From positions 1,450,386-1,491,682 of the forward strand of contig CAMPET010000001.1 of assembly GCA_946803715.1 (NCBI GenBank): DNA of 41,297 bases. Direction: 5' to 3'. The position numbers were made by a program, and so were the translations under genes. Each line of letters opens with the position of its first letter. Positions within the stretch are counted from its first letter, which is position 1. Positions 1 through 10,800 of this stretch are shown here, piece after piece. This DNA is from Beroe ovata. Lineage: Eukaryota; Ctenophora; Nuda; Beroida; Beroidae. The notes beneath the pieces were generated by a model. The model was given only the letters and a program-made list of their open reading frames with translations, made no database searches and had not been told where the DNA came from.

Positions 1-2
1 CC

Positions 3-215
3 TCCCCCCTATATCCCCCTCTCCCCGACCTCAACCCCCGTACCCCCATAAGATGGTGGAAGCGGGCGGAGCTTCTCATCCCCTTGGACCAAGCAGACAA
101 GGTGAAGCTCAGCCATGGGGCGTGGTTCAGTCTGCAACCCGTGGCTTTCTTCCGGGATATCTTTAAGAAGGGCGAGTATGACATTTTTGAACACGTGGAC
201 GATTATGTAACGTAG
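3..215 (+). CDS. 3'-terminal coding exon of an unrecognised gene (partial)
   Basis: Reading frame 3 is open from the window edge to a TAG at 213-215, about 70 codons. The composition is protein-like: a proline-rich start (PLYPPLPDLNPRTP), then RWWKRAELLIPLDQADKVKL, then SHGAWFSLQPVAFFRDIFKK and an acidic tail ending EHVDDYVT. Mixed aromatic and charged residues without low complexity suggest a real C-terminus. No acceptor is visible because the exon runs off the left edge. The last codons lie in a roughly 25-bp CACGTGGAC-type repeat that continues past the stop. I do not recognise the family. The opposite strand is also open here (9-218), but its product reads less like a protein. Confidence is moderate because only one exon can be seen. 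Confidence 0.45.
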   Translation, partial: SPLYPPLPDLNPRTPIRWWKRAELLIPLDQADKVKLSHGAWFSLQPVAFFRDIFKKGEYDIFEHVDDYVT

Positions 216-292
216 CACGTGGGCGTCGGGTGTAACTTAGCACGTGGACGGTATTATTTTGCCCAGCACGTGGACAGAGTCCACTGGACACT
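192..292 (+). repeat. degenerate ~25-bp repeat with CACGTG core, 4 units
   Basis: Copies of CACGTGGAC or CACGTGGGC start at 192, 216, 241 and 267. Each contains the palindromic E-box CACGTG. The first copy encodes the last codons of the left-edge exon and the others lie in its presumed 3' UTR. Confidence 0.6.
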
Positions 293-668
293 GGACGGTG
301 ATATCACTCAGCTGCAGAACGATATCAAACTCATGTTGGGCTTCGTTTTCGTGATTTTGCGAAATAATCACACGCGATAGTGGCAACTGTATGTTTTGTT
401 GTTAGCTTCTTATCTAGCTTCTTATCTAGGAAATAGGATAATATTATATTTTTTTCAAACGAAAGATTAGTGATATTCATCACTAATTTTTCCTTATCTA
501 TTTCGCCATTGAATTTTTGCTATTTTATTTTCTTTTAACGTGTTTTAATTTTTAAATTAATTCTTATTTTCTTATTTTTTCTCATTGATGACTGATTTGA
601 GCAACATTGATAATTGTAAATTCTGACCAATGTATTGCTATGATCAACCTCTCAATTATTTCAACATT
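293..668. other. AT-rich non-coding stretch
   Basis: There is no supported exon. The sequence is AT-rich with short T-runs and the direct repeat TTCTTATCTAG near 408-427. It is probably 3' flank of the left-edge gene. Confidence 0.5.
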
Positions 669-1407
669 GATAACTTCTTTATCGAAAACATTCACTTTCA
701 GACCCTATCGAATTTTTGAATGATTATTTCAACTTATTAATTCATCTTCTTATGACGAAATCACTCAAAAATCATATTCTGTAGCCAGGGCATATGATCG
801 TATTGTACCTGGGAACAATGACTGATAATATGACGTCACGAGTTTTCGCACAATGCACCTGCTAGAGGATGATGAAGTTTGGACTATTGCCAGTAATCTC
901 CCTGACTCAAGCTGTGTGTGGAAATCATCAAGAAGCATTGCATGACGCAATGGTATTGAGCAGTATGATACGCAGGTGATGATTACTTTCTAGGCGGAAA
1001 TATCATTGTGCCTCTGTGTTGTCTATCGTGTCTCGTTCTTTTGTCTGTTATGCGTTGTATATGTGGGCAATTATAGCCCGTATTTTTCATGGAGAGTATA
1101 AGTCGGAGTTAGGACATTTTTCGATAACCAATGCTTAAGAAATAAAGAATAAGTAAAGAATAGGCAATAGGCATTGCTTATTCTTTACTTATCTTTTATT
1201 TCTTATCGCTCATATCATCATGCCGTACAATCCCGTCCCACCATGATCCCGTACAATGAGACTGCTATTTTATCACTATGACGATTAACTCCTTAGTGCC
1301 AGGGATATTTCACACTGACACGAATCAATCATTTTCGTCCGGTATGAATCATGCTGTTCACTCAGGAATTCATTTGTATGCTATTTTGGGCATTTACCAA
1401 GTGTTCA
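669..1407 (+). repeat. copy A of a direct duplication ending at a single-N junction
   Basis: The copy starts GATAACTTCTTTATCG at 669 and ends CATTTACCAAGTGTTCA immediately before the N at 1408. Copy B (1409-2117) starts with the same bases and continues past the same end point. Substitutions are scattered and there is one length difference near 1133-1200. Copy ends coinciding exactly with the N is what an unmerged overlap of two contigs (two alleles) would give. No coding exon was recognised; the paired 61-codon minus-strand ORFs (765-950 and 1505-1690) are the same spurious ORF seen twice. Confidence 0.8.
1133..1202 (+). repeat. 27-bp inverted repeat present in only one of two alleles
   Basis: Copy A reads AAGAAATAAAGAATAAGTAA, then a short spacer, then the near-complementary TTCTTTACTTATCTTTTATT, giving a hairpin with arms of about 26 bp. 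Copy B has only the right-hand arm (near 1871-1900). The extra arm looks like a templated inverted insertion or the collapse of a foldback. Confidence 0.6.
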
Positions 1408-1408
1408 N

Positions 1409-2117
1409 GATAACTTCTTTATCGAAAACATTCACTTTCAGGCCCTATTGAACTTTTGAATGATTATTTCAACTTATTCATTCATCTTCTCATGACGAAA
1501 TCACTCAAAAATCATATTCCGTAGCCAGGGCATATGATCGTATAGCACCTGGGAACAATGACTGATAATATGACGTCACGAGTTTTCGCACAATGCACCT
1601 ACTAGAGGATGATGAATTTTGGACTATTGCCATTAATCTCCCTGACTCAAGCTGTGTGTGGAAATCATCAAGAAGCATTGCATGACGCAATGGAATGGAG
1701 CTTCATGATACGCAGGTGATGATTACTTTCTAGGCGGAAATATCATTGTACCTATGTGTTGTCTATCGTGTCTTGTTCTTTTGTCTTAGATGCGTTGTAT
1801 AAGTGGGCGATTATAGCCCGTATTTTTCACGGAGAGTATAAGTCGGAGTTTGGACATTCTTCGAGAACGAATGCTTATTCTTTACTTATTCTTTATTTCT
1901 TATCGCTCATATCATCATACCGTTCAATCCCGTACAATCATGATCCCGTACAATGAGACAATGCTATTTTATCACTATGACGATTAACTCCATAGTACCA
2001 GGGATATTTCCCACTGACACGAATCAATCATTCTCTTCCAGTATGATTATGAATCATGCTGTTAACTCATATCAGGAATTCATTTGTATGCTATTTTGGG
2101 CATTTACCAAGTGTTCA
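1409..2117 (+). repeat. copy B of the same duplication
   Basis: This is the second copy of 669-1407, about 30 bp shorter. It lacks the inverted insert seen near 1136-1190 in copy A. After 2117 the sequence continues uniquely, as expected if this contig carries the true downstream flank. ORFs at 1756-1956 and 1953-2276 cross the copy and have no protein character I can recognise. Confidence 0.8.
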
Positions 2118-4987
2118 TTCGACCTATGGATATTTTGCATATCTCTTCAAAATTGTCAATTTTTAGCAAAGCACTCATTAACACATATTGAGATAAATTC
2201 CGAAAACGTATCCCGTCAATGTACATATTTATGGCAAATTTTGCCAAAATATATGTCTCTCAGAGACAGTCTCTGAATGTTGTTATCTTTTGTTTATGCT
2301 CAGAATGCTCATAAATGGTCATACTTACTACTCAGTGATTAATATGGACAAGCTGGTTGGTTCTCATTTTGGACCAAAATAGCTTCGCACCCATGAACAT
2401 TTGAAACCTCGACAAACTTGATATTACAAACTTAATATTCGGGAATATACGAAAAATTCAATTTCAACTTCTGTTTTAGGATAAGTATCCGTTAGGATAA
2501 GTATCCGTTAGTCAAATCTAATGCTCAATTATTGATTGGAGAAAATTCATGACTTTGATTGAACAATACTTGTGTGTGTGTATATCGATTAAATCGCTTC
2601 TCAATTTTTAAATCACACCACTTTTAACTTATTAAAGTCTTTGTTTTTATTTCACAAAGCAGATGAATTTCAATAGAAAGACTCATCAGGTCAAACAGCT
2701 TCTTGAAAAGCGCTCTTTTCCCATGCGGATTTCATCAAGCAGAAATTGTTGTATTTTTTCGTGAAAATTCTTGATCTCGATAAGTAACCACTCCCGCGGC
2801 TAGCTTTGGGCCATGACCATTGTTACTCGGATCAATATCAGCCATCGCGAAGATGGCCGCTGTTTGTCAGTATCGAATTTTTTCTTCGTGCGATCGGGTT
2901 AGTGTAGCTAGTCAAAGGTACCGGCCAATATACCAGTGTAAACATACCGGTTATAACAATTACCGGTATTAACCGATAATTACCGGTGATCTATCAGTAA
3001 TATATTATGCTATCATGGACCACCCGTCTTGACTCATGATAATATGCGTGTGTGTGTGTGTGTTGCTGGCTAGCTTATACTTGATATCAGTGTAGAAATG
3101 AGCATGTCATGCTAGCTACAATATGTACATCAGACCGATATTATTAGTTCTATGTTATCCGTCAAGTTGGGATGTTTCAGTTCGCTCATGTCCTTTCATG
3201 AACAACAATCACGTTCATTAAGTTCACGTGGCATGTATGTGTGTGCTGTGAAGTTTTTTGTGGAAGAAGTGATGAATTTTCTCTCTTCAACTGTTCTCAT
3301 GATTTATTATATTACGCAGCTCATCACACATTGCACTTTTCTCACATGCCAGCTTTTTGTCCACGGCAGGGGTGTGCGTTGTGCACCTTCCCTTCTTTTA
3401 CAAATGGATGAAAGAAGTGACTATACTACACTTCTGAAAGTTAGGTGTCAATAGTTGATTTAGCCTTTAGGACGAGATATTTCATTCAATGCCACATTCT
3501 GTTTGGCATCTTTCCAAGACATCTCTTGTCCTCCCGATCTCCCCTCTTTTTTTCATCGCAATTGGCAGTGTGCATATGTTGACTCTCTGACAACGTGTCT
3601 TCAAATTGATTATATGTTCCTCCCACATTTTAGTGAGACGAAAAACTTGTCCTCTCAGACAGCACTTTTCGTATTAGAGTTGTATTGACCAATCGTGGTA
3701 GAGCAAATTTGAGCTTATCTCAGACATATAGTTGTTAGACGATCATGCACTGATCTAGTAGTGTCACAGAGCTTCAAATCATGTCACATTTCTTGTGTGT
3801 GTGTGTCTCAAGAGTTGCATGTCAAACACAGAGCAAACATAGTGTGACTTTGTGTGTGTGTGTTTTCTTGCCATAGTACTGTGTTTTTGCGCGGTTCACA
3901 GTTGCTCGCTTAGTGGTTTGAGTGTTGTTACTGATAGGCCATTGGTTAACTGATCGATAGTTTAAGACAATAGGTTTTTCCTAATATTAGGATCAAAAGT
4001 GGACCGTGCGTTCACTGATTAGCGGCTGATGATTGAGAATCAATTTGGAACAGCTTTCGGGTCAAACTTCACTTATTTTGTCTGGCCTATTGATTAACTT
4101 CTTTTGTCTGTGATTTTCTGATTTCTCTGCTTATAATTCGGGACAGCGTGAGCAACTCATAGACAGTGTTGCTGTCTAAATTTTCATAATTCATTTCCTT
4201 ATTATTCATTACGTCGGACAATAATTATCATCATTCCAACTACACCAGCTCCATATTTCCAGCACTACTTTAGTATTTCCATCATTAAATCCCCTGCCCA
4301 AATATACATCAAGTATTTTTATCATGCATTACGGGATGCACGTACAATTACCTAAGTACATAATCGAATACGATTCTATTAAATTCAACACATAACGAAA
4401 ATTAAATTCCCTGTATATTTGTATGTTGTTTTCTGCTAGACAACCGCGGCCGGCGGCCACAGCACTCTGTACTTCACACACACAACTTAGCGATTTTTAC
4501 TATTTACGTGAATTAAGAATAAAAACATTTAGGATTTATCGACTTTTTCGCGGCAACTTTTTGCCGAGCTTTTCCATGCCTTCTTCATGTTTATTTCCAT
4601 CGTTTCATTTTCAATTTCTCGATCCTACCGGCGCGGATGATGTATCAAATACTTACATAATGTCTGGTTGAATGGTCGTATGATTTACACTTTAACCACT
4701 TTACGGGGGTTTTATTCCCGAGTCCCGCGTATTTCCCCCTCGTACTTAACGCGATAAATAATCGAATTATCAGTTCGTTGAAGTTCACAGGTCGAGGAAT
4801 TTAAGAGATATCATTATCATGGTCAAGATGAAACCTCGCTGTTGATATATATTCGTTTGTGTTTTTATATTTTCATTGTTGCTACACTGAACACGTTACA
4901 CCATATCAAATCATACTCAAGCTAAGTTTTGATGAAACTGAAAGTTATGTTCCTTGGATCAAGATGATTCACTTTTCCCCTCCCCAG
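2118..4987. other. non-coding stretch upstream of the orphan gene
   Basis: No exon with family support was found. It contains a GC-richer patch around 2800-2900 with an AAGATGGCCGC element, a cluster of TACCGGT-type motifs at 2919-2990, short (TG)n runs near 3050 and 3850, and a 100-codon plus ORF (3152-3454) without recognisable features. The region most plausibly holds the promoter and 5' intron of the gene at 5005. Confidence 0.5.
2853..2897 (+). other. candidate promoter-proximal 5' exon with ATG
   Basis: AAGATGGCCGC at 2850-2860 resembles the YY1-type element found at many animal transcription starts. The ATG at 2853 opens 15 codons (MAAVCQYRIFSSCDR) and ends at a usable donor, CGG|GTTAGT, at 2897/2898. 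If joined to the acceptor at 4987/4988, the frame stops at a TGA that overlaps the orphan gene's ATG. It would then be an upstream ORF, not the protein start. The splicing is inferred. Confidence 0.3.
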
Positions 4988-5004
4988 GAATATAGGACGT
5001 TGTC

Positions 5005-5765
5005 ATGACAATAGTTGAGCTTGACCGATGGCAGTTTGAGAGGAGACTGCATCATTGCGTGGAGTACCAGTTTTGGGATAAGTTACAGACACTCAGGGAC
5101 TCCAACGGCAAAAACGAGAGGAGGCGATCGTCAGCGCACAGTGAGTGTTGTCAAACACAAGGAAATATTTCTTTTTTCAACCGCTTTATAATTTAACTGC
5201 GATTTCGTCCATAATTACAGCGCCATTGCTCATAACAATTACTTTGTTTCAACCGTGACTCCCCCTCTCAGTTTTGGACTCCAAACAGCGACCCTGCACC
5301 CAGCCCGAACTTCGGCACACGCCAACTGAGGACCTCACCATTTCAGACCAGGCTTTCCTACGGAAGGTATCAGTCAGAATTTCCACATTTACTCCTGACG
5401 CTATCTCACATCTGAGTTGACTTCTTCTCCATGACATACCTTCAATACCTCATGTTATTTGACTCACGCTGTGACAACGACTTCAATACCTCATGTTATT
5501 TGACTCACGCTGTGACAACGACTTCAATACCTCATGTTATTTGACTCATGCTGTGACAACTTCCCGCTGTGACAACGACTTCCCGCAGGTATCGGCTAAT
5601 GCGGAAACATCGCATTTCAACGCGTACCATTCCGTGTCCCCCTCGACTTGTGCTGCTACCAAATCCGTAACGTTTGTCCTTCCCATGGATGGAATAGTGA
5701 CGTCACAGGCTGATTGTGTGACGTCACCTCATACCTCATCACCTGTCAGTCAGAAGAAGAGTTGA
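5005..5765 (+). CDS. three-exon orphan gene, ~135 aa, function unknown
   Basis: Exons are 4988-5140 (ATG at 5005), 5272-5366 and 5589-5765, ending in TGA at 5763-5765. Acceptors are TCCCCAG, CCCCCTCTCAG and TTCCCGCAG; donors are ACA|GTGAGT and AAG|GTATCA. Phases (1, then 0) fit exactly and no stop arises across the joins. The product starts MTIVELDRWQFERRLHHC, with an amphipathic segment ending FWDKLQTLRDSNGKNERRRS. A middle segment follows (QRPCTQPELRHTPTEDLTIS), and the tail is rich in Ser, Thr and Val and ends SPVSQKKS. No signal peptide or membrane segment is visible. The N-terminal helix followed by disordered sequence recalls small ciliary or cytoskeletal proteins, but I cannot name a family. 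A 41-bp repeat sits directly before the last acceptor. The gene converges on FBXO16. Confidence 0.6.
5440..5588 (+). repeat. 41-bp tandem repeat abutting a splice acceptor
   Basis: Units beginning CTTCAATACCTCATG start at 5440, 5481 and 5522. A partial unit then runs into CGACTTCCCGCAG, the acceptor of the orphan gene's last exon. The GCTGTGACAACGACTTC segment recurs up to the splice site. Confidence 0.8.
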
Positions 5766-7804
5766 GGAGGGACAAGAACGAGTCCTCTCATGATTCAGTG
5801 AACAGAAGGACTGGTGTTTCAGTCTAATTAGTGTAACCGGAAGAGTTGTGCTAAGGTGACACTGCCGTGGCAAATTAACCACATTTCCTTATCCCACGAT
5901 GATAGAGTGGATCGACGCGTCGCACATTGCGTTGCCATCGACCCCTTTGAACATGAACGTGAACCAGATCGAATGATATAGTGGTTTGGCGTGGAATTAA
6001 ACTCACTATCGGGGTATACTGTCAGACGATCACCGACATGTTAATTTGAGCTGTTCATTCCACCATCAATACTCCGCGATAAACCAATAGTTCATTCCAA
6101 TTCCATACCCTAATAGTTCATGATGAAGCACTGGTTGAATTCCCATGCTCTATTATAGGAGAGCTTGTCACCATCTCATATGCAGTTGAGCTGCTGGTCA
6201 TTAGAGTTAGAGCAAATTAATCGAATCCGTTCAATTTCATTGAGTCCCCCCCCGTATTGCTGTTAAGGTAAACCCTCTGCGATTATACCTCCCTGGTTAT
6301 TTTGTCTGGGAATCGCAGCCACAACCCTGTGACAATTATAATCCCTGTCACAATTATAACCCCTGTCACAATTCTTACCCCTGTCACAAAGTAGGTTATG
6401 ATCCTAAAATAGGATCGCCCTGATATATATGCTGTGGCAAAGGGAAAACACTTATAGATGAAAATGTTCGTATTAAAGGAATAAAATACATCATATTTTA
6501 TTGCAAAAATACCGTTCGTAGACGGGGAATATCGCACTCTCACATTTTCCCTGTTATCCTCCCCACCGCTATATTAGAGTGGTTGTCAAAGGAATGAGCT
6601 ACCATGGTAACCAGTTACCATGTATAATGTATATCGTAGTCATAACGACCTTCCTCTCAAGTAATATCCCAGAAAATAACGATTCACTGGCTACTTCCTC
6701 GGGGAAAATACAAAAATCATAAATGCCCATCATCAACTACATAACTATCATAGTCGTCTCTTGCTATGGCAACGTATAATGATAGATTTACTGAATCTTG
6801 TTCAGATGTTAAAATACAGTTATTAATCAGTAATAAATCCTGTCAAATATAAATCGGTTTGGAACAAAAATCCCCCGAAAAAATCAACTTTTTATGGTCT
6901 ATTTTCTAATGCTATTCATAGGTTAACTCCAATCAAATGGTTTTAATAAAATGTTGCTATAGTTTATGATAAACATTAAACATAGTCATAAATTTTAACA
7001 TTGAGATGTTTACCCCTAAGACCCTTCTAAGCGAGCAGAATGATCTATCCATGCAAAACAGTGATCAATACTCAATCGACCGCTCATCATCAATAGCTCA
7101 AATGTGAATCACTTTTCAATTTCATCATTTCGTCATTTTCACCATCTGTCATAATTCAGCAGTATAGATTGACGATTCGCGTGTTAAAAAATCTGATCAT
7201 TTCTGTATTATATTGCTCAAATATCTTATCATATTGTTTGATCAAAAAACTCATTACATCGGTCAGTTTTCAATAAATTATCAACGAAAATAACATCGGG
7301 AGTATGCAGTGAAAATTTCACGGATATGATTTAGTATTTATGTTCCGCAGGAATTCATGACTACTCCATTGAAATATTCGCCTCGCACAAACATCTCAGA
7401 ACAAACCTGTCAGGTTTAGAAGAATAAGAACCTGATGCCATCTAAACAACGTTGAACGTTTCTAGTACCAACTACTTGGGCATTGTACTAAGTCATCTTC
7501 ATGAGTGGGGAAAAATCTGCTGGATTGAGATTTTATCTATATTAGCTGAATATGCTCCTTGACATGCGGAAAAATCTAAAAAAATAATAACTGTCAATGA
7601 GGAAGTATCTATGATTTTAAACACTTGTACTTTTTATGTATTTTCCGAACATTTGTTACATTAAAAACTAAATAAATATATAAAATTAAACTAATGTATT
7701 CACAATTGAAAGTCTGATTGAAATATGCCAATATTTATGGTCCAATAATTAGTGTCGTAGTTCCACAATTATATACTTTGGACAAAATATAGTCACGGTC
7801 TCTA
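5766..7804. other. intergenic region between convergent genes
   Basis: This holds the 3' flanks of the orphan gene (+) and FBXO16 (-). An AATAAA lies at about 6480 on the plus strand, and an ATTAAA variant at about 5995. No exon was recognised. The 86-codon minus ORF at 6283-6543 is produced by an 18-bp repeat. Confidence 0.5.
6325..6389 (+). repeat. 18-bp minisatellite CCCTGTCACAATTATAAC, ~3.6 units
   Basis: Units start at 6325, 6343, 6361 and 6379 with few substitutions. Because 18 is a multiple of three, the repeat keeps a minus-strand frame open (VTGVIIVTGIIIVTG). I treat this as incidental. Confidence 0.85.
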
Positions 7805-10800
7805 TTATTGATCAGATAGATTGGACTGTAGCTCCCAGGCTTCGCCGTTTAGCTTCCCCGAATCGTCACCTGAAAACAGCATTGGTCAGAAATATGGAAT
7901 ATCAAAGATGTCCAAACTGTGTAGTGGCACGAATTGCCATTTGTGACAAGGGGTAAACGTGCGTGCGCGCGCTCGCGTAAAGGGTTGATATATACGCGCA
8001 GAGACTAACGCGCGCTTTACTGGATATGTTTTGGGGTACTTTCTATGTTAACTAGTCGGCGCGCGTTCAGCAAAGTTTTAGCTATAATTGCTAATTATGA
8101 CTACAAGTTGTCATCAAATAAGAAAGACCAGTCTGTAAACTTCGTCATCAGTGATACGTGTGCTTTTCTGATGGATCCCTCAATAACCACACATTCTCCT
8201 CTACATTTTCAATCATCAGTTTAAGTTGATGATAACGTCATACCATGACGTTACAGCACGATATTGTCTGCTCACCGTAAAGGGAGTCGTTAGACTCTTG
8301 ATCCAGGGCTGCGTCTGACCCCAATGTATCTGTACTGGCTACTTTCCTAGCTGCGTGTTTGTCTTGCGGTGCAGAACCCTGGGAGAGATAATTTGGTACT
8401 ATAGAGTTGGTCAAATGAAGGTTAATCAGGGAAAGAGGTATACCAACACAATGCCAATGTTCCACCCCGACTAATTGCTCGAAAATCGTCTAATTGCTCG
8501 AAAAAATTGTAACTGATGAATGTAAAATTGAGCAACTATATTCGTATTTCGTTTCTCTCCTCGCGCTGTGCACCCTAGCGCATCGAATGACGAATGTCAC
8601 TATTCACCACCATCTCAAAAGCGTCTGTGATCACAAATGTTACAATGTTTCAGTGAGGGTAAGGACCACACATTTGTTTACAAACAGTATCAGTCGACTG
8701 TTGAAATAAACCATGAGGTGCGGTTGAGCATTTATTCCAAATAAGGGATGATTGGCTTTCAAGCACCCTTTGTTACTGATCTAAAGTGGTAAAACTCCAT
8801 AACTGGAACAAGAGTGCTGCAACATTGCATCCAATGCATATCATCACATTAATCAAGATAACATATGCAGGGCACAAAATTCTACTACGCTGAAATTAGG
8901 ATTACACCATGACTATTTTACCGCATACCTAATGAGAGGTTTATAATGTCTCCAGTCTAGCCAAGCAGCTGCTTTCATTACTTAAGTGATGGTTGTAAAA
9001 AGAGCGGGATACCACACGATTGATGTTCCTGTCACAAAAATACTTCTCTTTAATTATTCCAGGATAATTAGCTAATTAGTCCAATTAATAACTCTACTAT
9101 TCTCTGGAAGTCTCAAACACTTTTGATGAAGAGTGGTCAGAATGCTAGCAGCACAATGGGGGATTTAAACCGACAGGATAATTAGATGAACAAGGGAATC
9201 AGAGGGGACTTGGATGAGAAGATATAGTCTGAGAGGTCATTGGCAAGCCTTTGTGGTCAGTTCACCATAATCACGAGATATAATCTATATACTGGACAAC
9301 GATTCATGTACCCTCCCCTCTGATACCTAGTACCAATACTACCGTAGTCAGGATATACCTATGTGAACCTGCCGATCTTCACCCATTCAAACCGTAATAT
9401 ATCACCCTAGTGCAAGGAAATAACCTAACAAGAGGTATTCCCATCTTTAATCAACTGATACCATCACGAGTTGCCGCACACATTACATCATCTGTTTATC
9501 ATGGCATTACATCTGTTTATCATGGCATCTACATGAGAAACAGGTGATGAAACCTTATCTCCCACATGTATAATTGTATAGTATACAATGTATACAATGT
9601 ATACAATGTATACTCACTGGCTGCCACCGCAAAGAATGTTAGGGTGCCGTCATCAGCCAGAGGGGGCTCCCAAATGATGACAGATCATGACAGGGGGTGG
9701 GAGGGGGTCAAAAAGGGATGACGCCAAATTGAGTTGACACGATTTCACCAGTGTCTGAGCAGGAGATTTGGTTTCTAATGTGGCAGTTCATGATGAAGAG
9801 GTGGCATAGCAGCTCTCACATTTCACTGTTTCTTCCAACAACGTTTGATAACGTGTGTACGAACATTGATCGATAGGGTACACGAAAAATGGATCGGAAT
9901 TCAATGATTTCGAAGTGTGTTACTTCTGCGTGCATACTCATTACACTCAAATCTCGTATTATTCGTAAGACCAATGTGATTTTGTACGGGTGCGGGCATC
10001 TAAGAATTTGGTCAAATCCGAAGAAGTTGTAACTGAAAATAGCAACTGATCTTACTATTTGACATATTTTCTACTCGAGACTAACTGCTGCAGAATATAT
10101 TCTGTAGATAAGTTGTAAGATACCTATGTGACATATATTTTGTTGTTGGTGTAACTTTGCACACGTAGGTATCATTCAAAACCAGTGAGAATGTGCAATT
10201 ATGTCACTCATGAGGACGTCTCAGTCGTTGAAACGTTGAAATGTAGCGGTAACAGTAGCTTGCTTTCTAATCGTCACATAAATTGTCACATCACACCCAT
10301 TCGGTGCGTATTGCCCAAATTTCACTCGGCTTCGCCTCGAGAAATATGGCCAAATACGCACCTCATAGGTGTGATGTAACAATATATTATCCCTAGCAAG
10401 GACATAAGATCGCTGCCCGTCACAAATTCAGATGATACGTATGATAAGCTAATAAGGCTCGATCGCATGTTTTAAATTATGAAATTTGAAATGACATTCG
10501 ATACAGAGTCTATAATATTAGAACAATACACAGTACACACAGAACAGAATATGATGCAAGGTACATTGTACAGTTTGACTATAAAAAGTCACGTGATGCA
10601 CAATTCATTGATCAAATGCCATTTATATTTCACAACACAATTGTCCCCCAAAATTTGCATTCGAGGAGTAAAAACAACCGAAATCTTCTCCACAGTCATA
10701 ATTACCTGACACAATTTTCTCACGGGGTGTGTTTCCATCAGATAAATGCTGAATATTCAACGGGAGTATATTACTGAGTTAGTACGTGACAATATTATAT

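Noticed and set aside
3152-3454. 100-codon plus ORF
   Set aside because: No domain, no splice support, and unremarkable composition for AT-rich non-coding DNA.
9618-9680. Minus-strand IWEPPLADDGTLTFFAVAA resembling a Reeler-domain strand, followed by a GTGAGT donor
   Set aside because: An in-frame TGA lies just upstream and no AG acceptor falls between it and the motif. No other Reeler exon was seen nearby.
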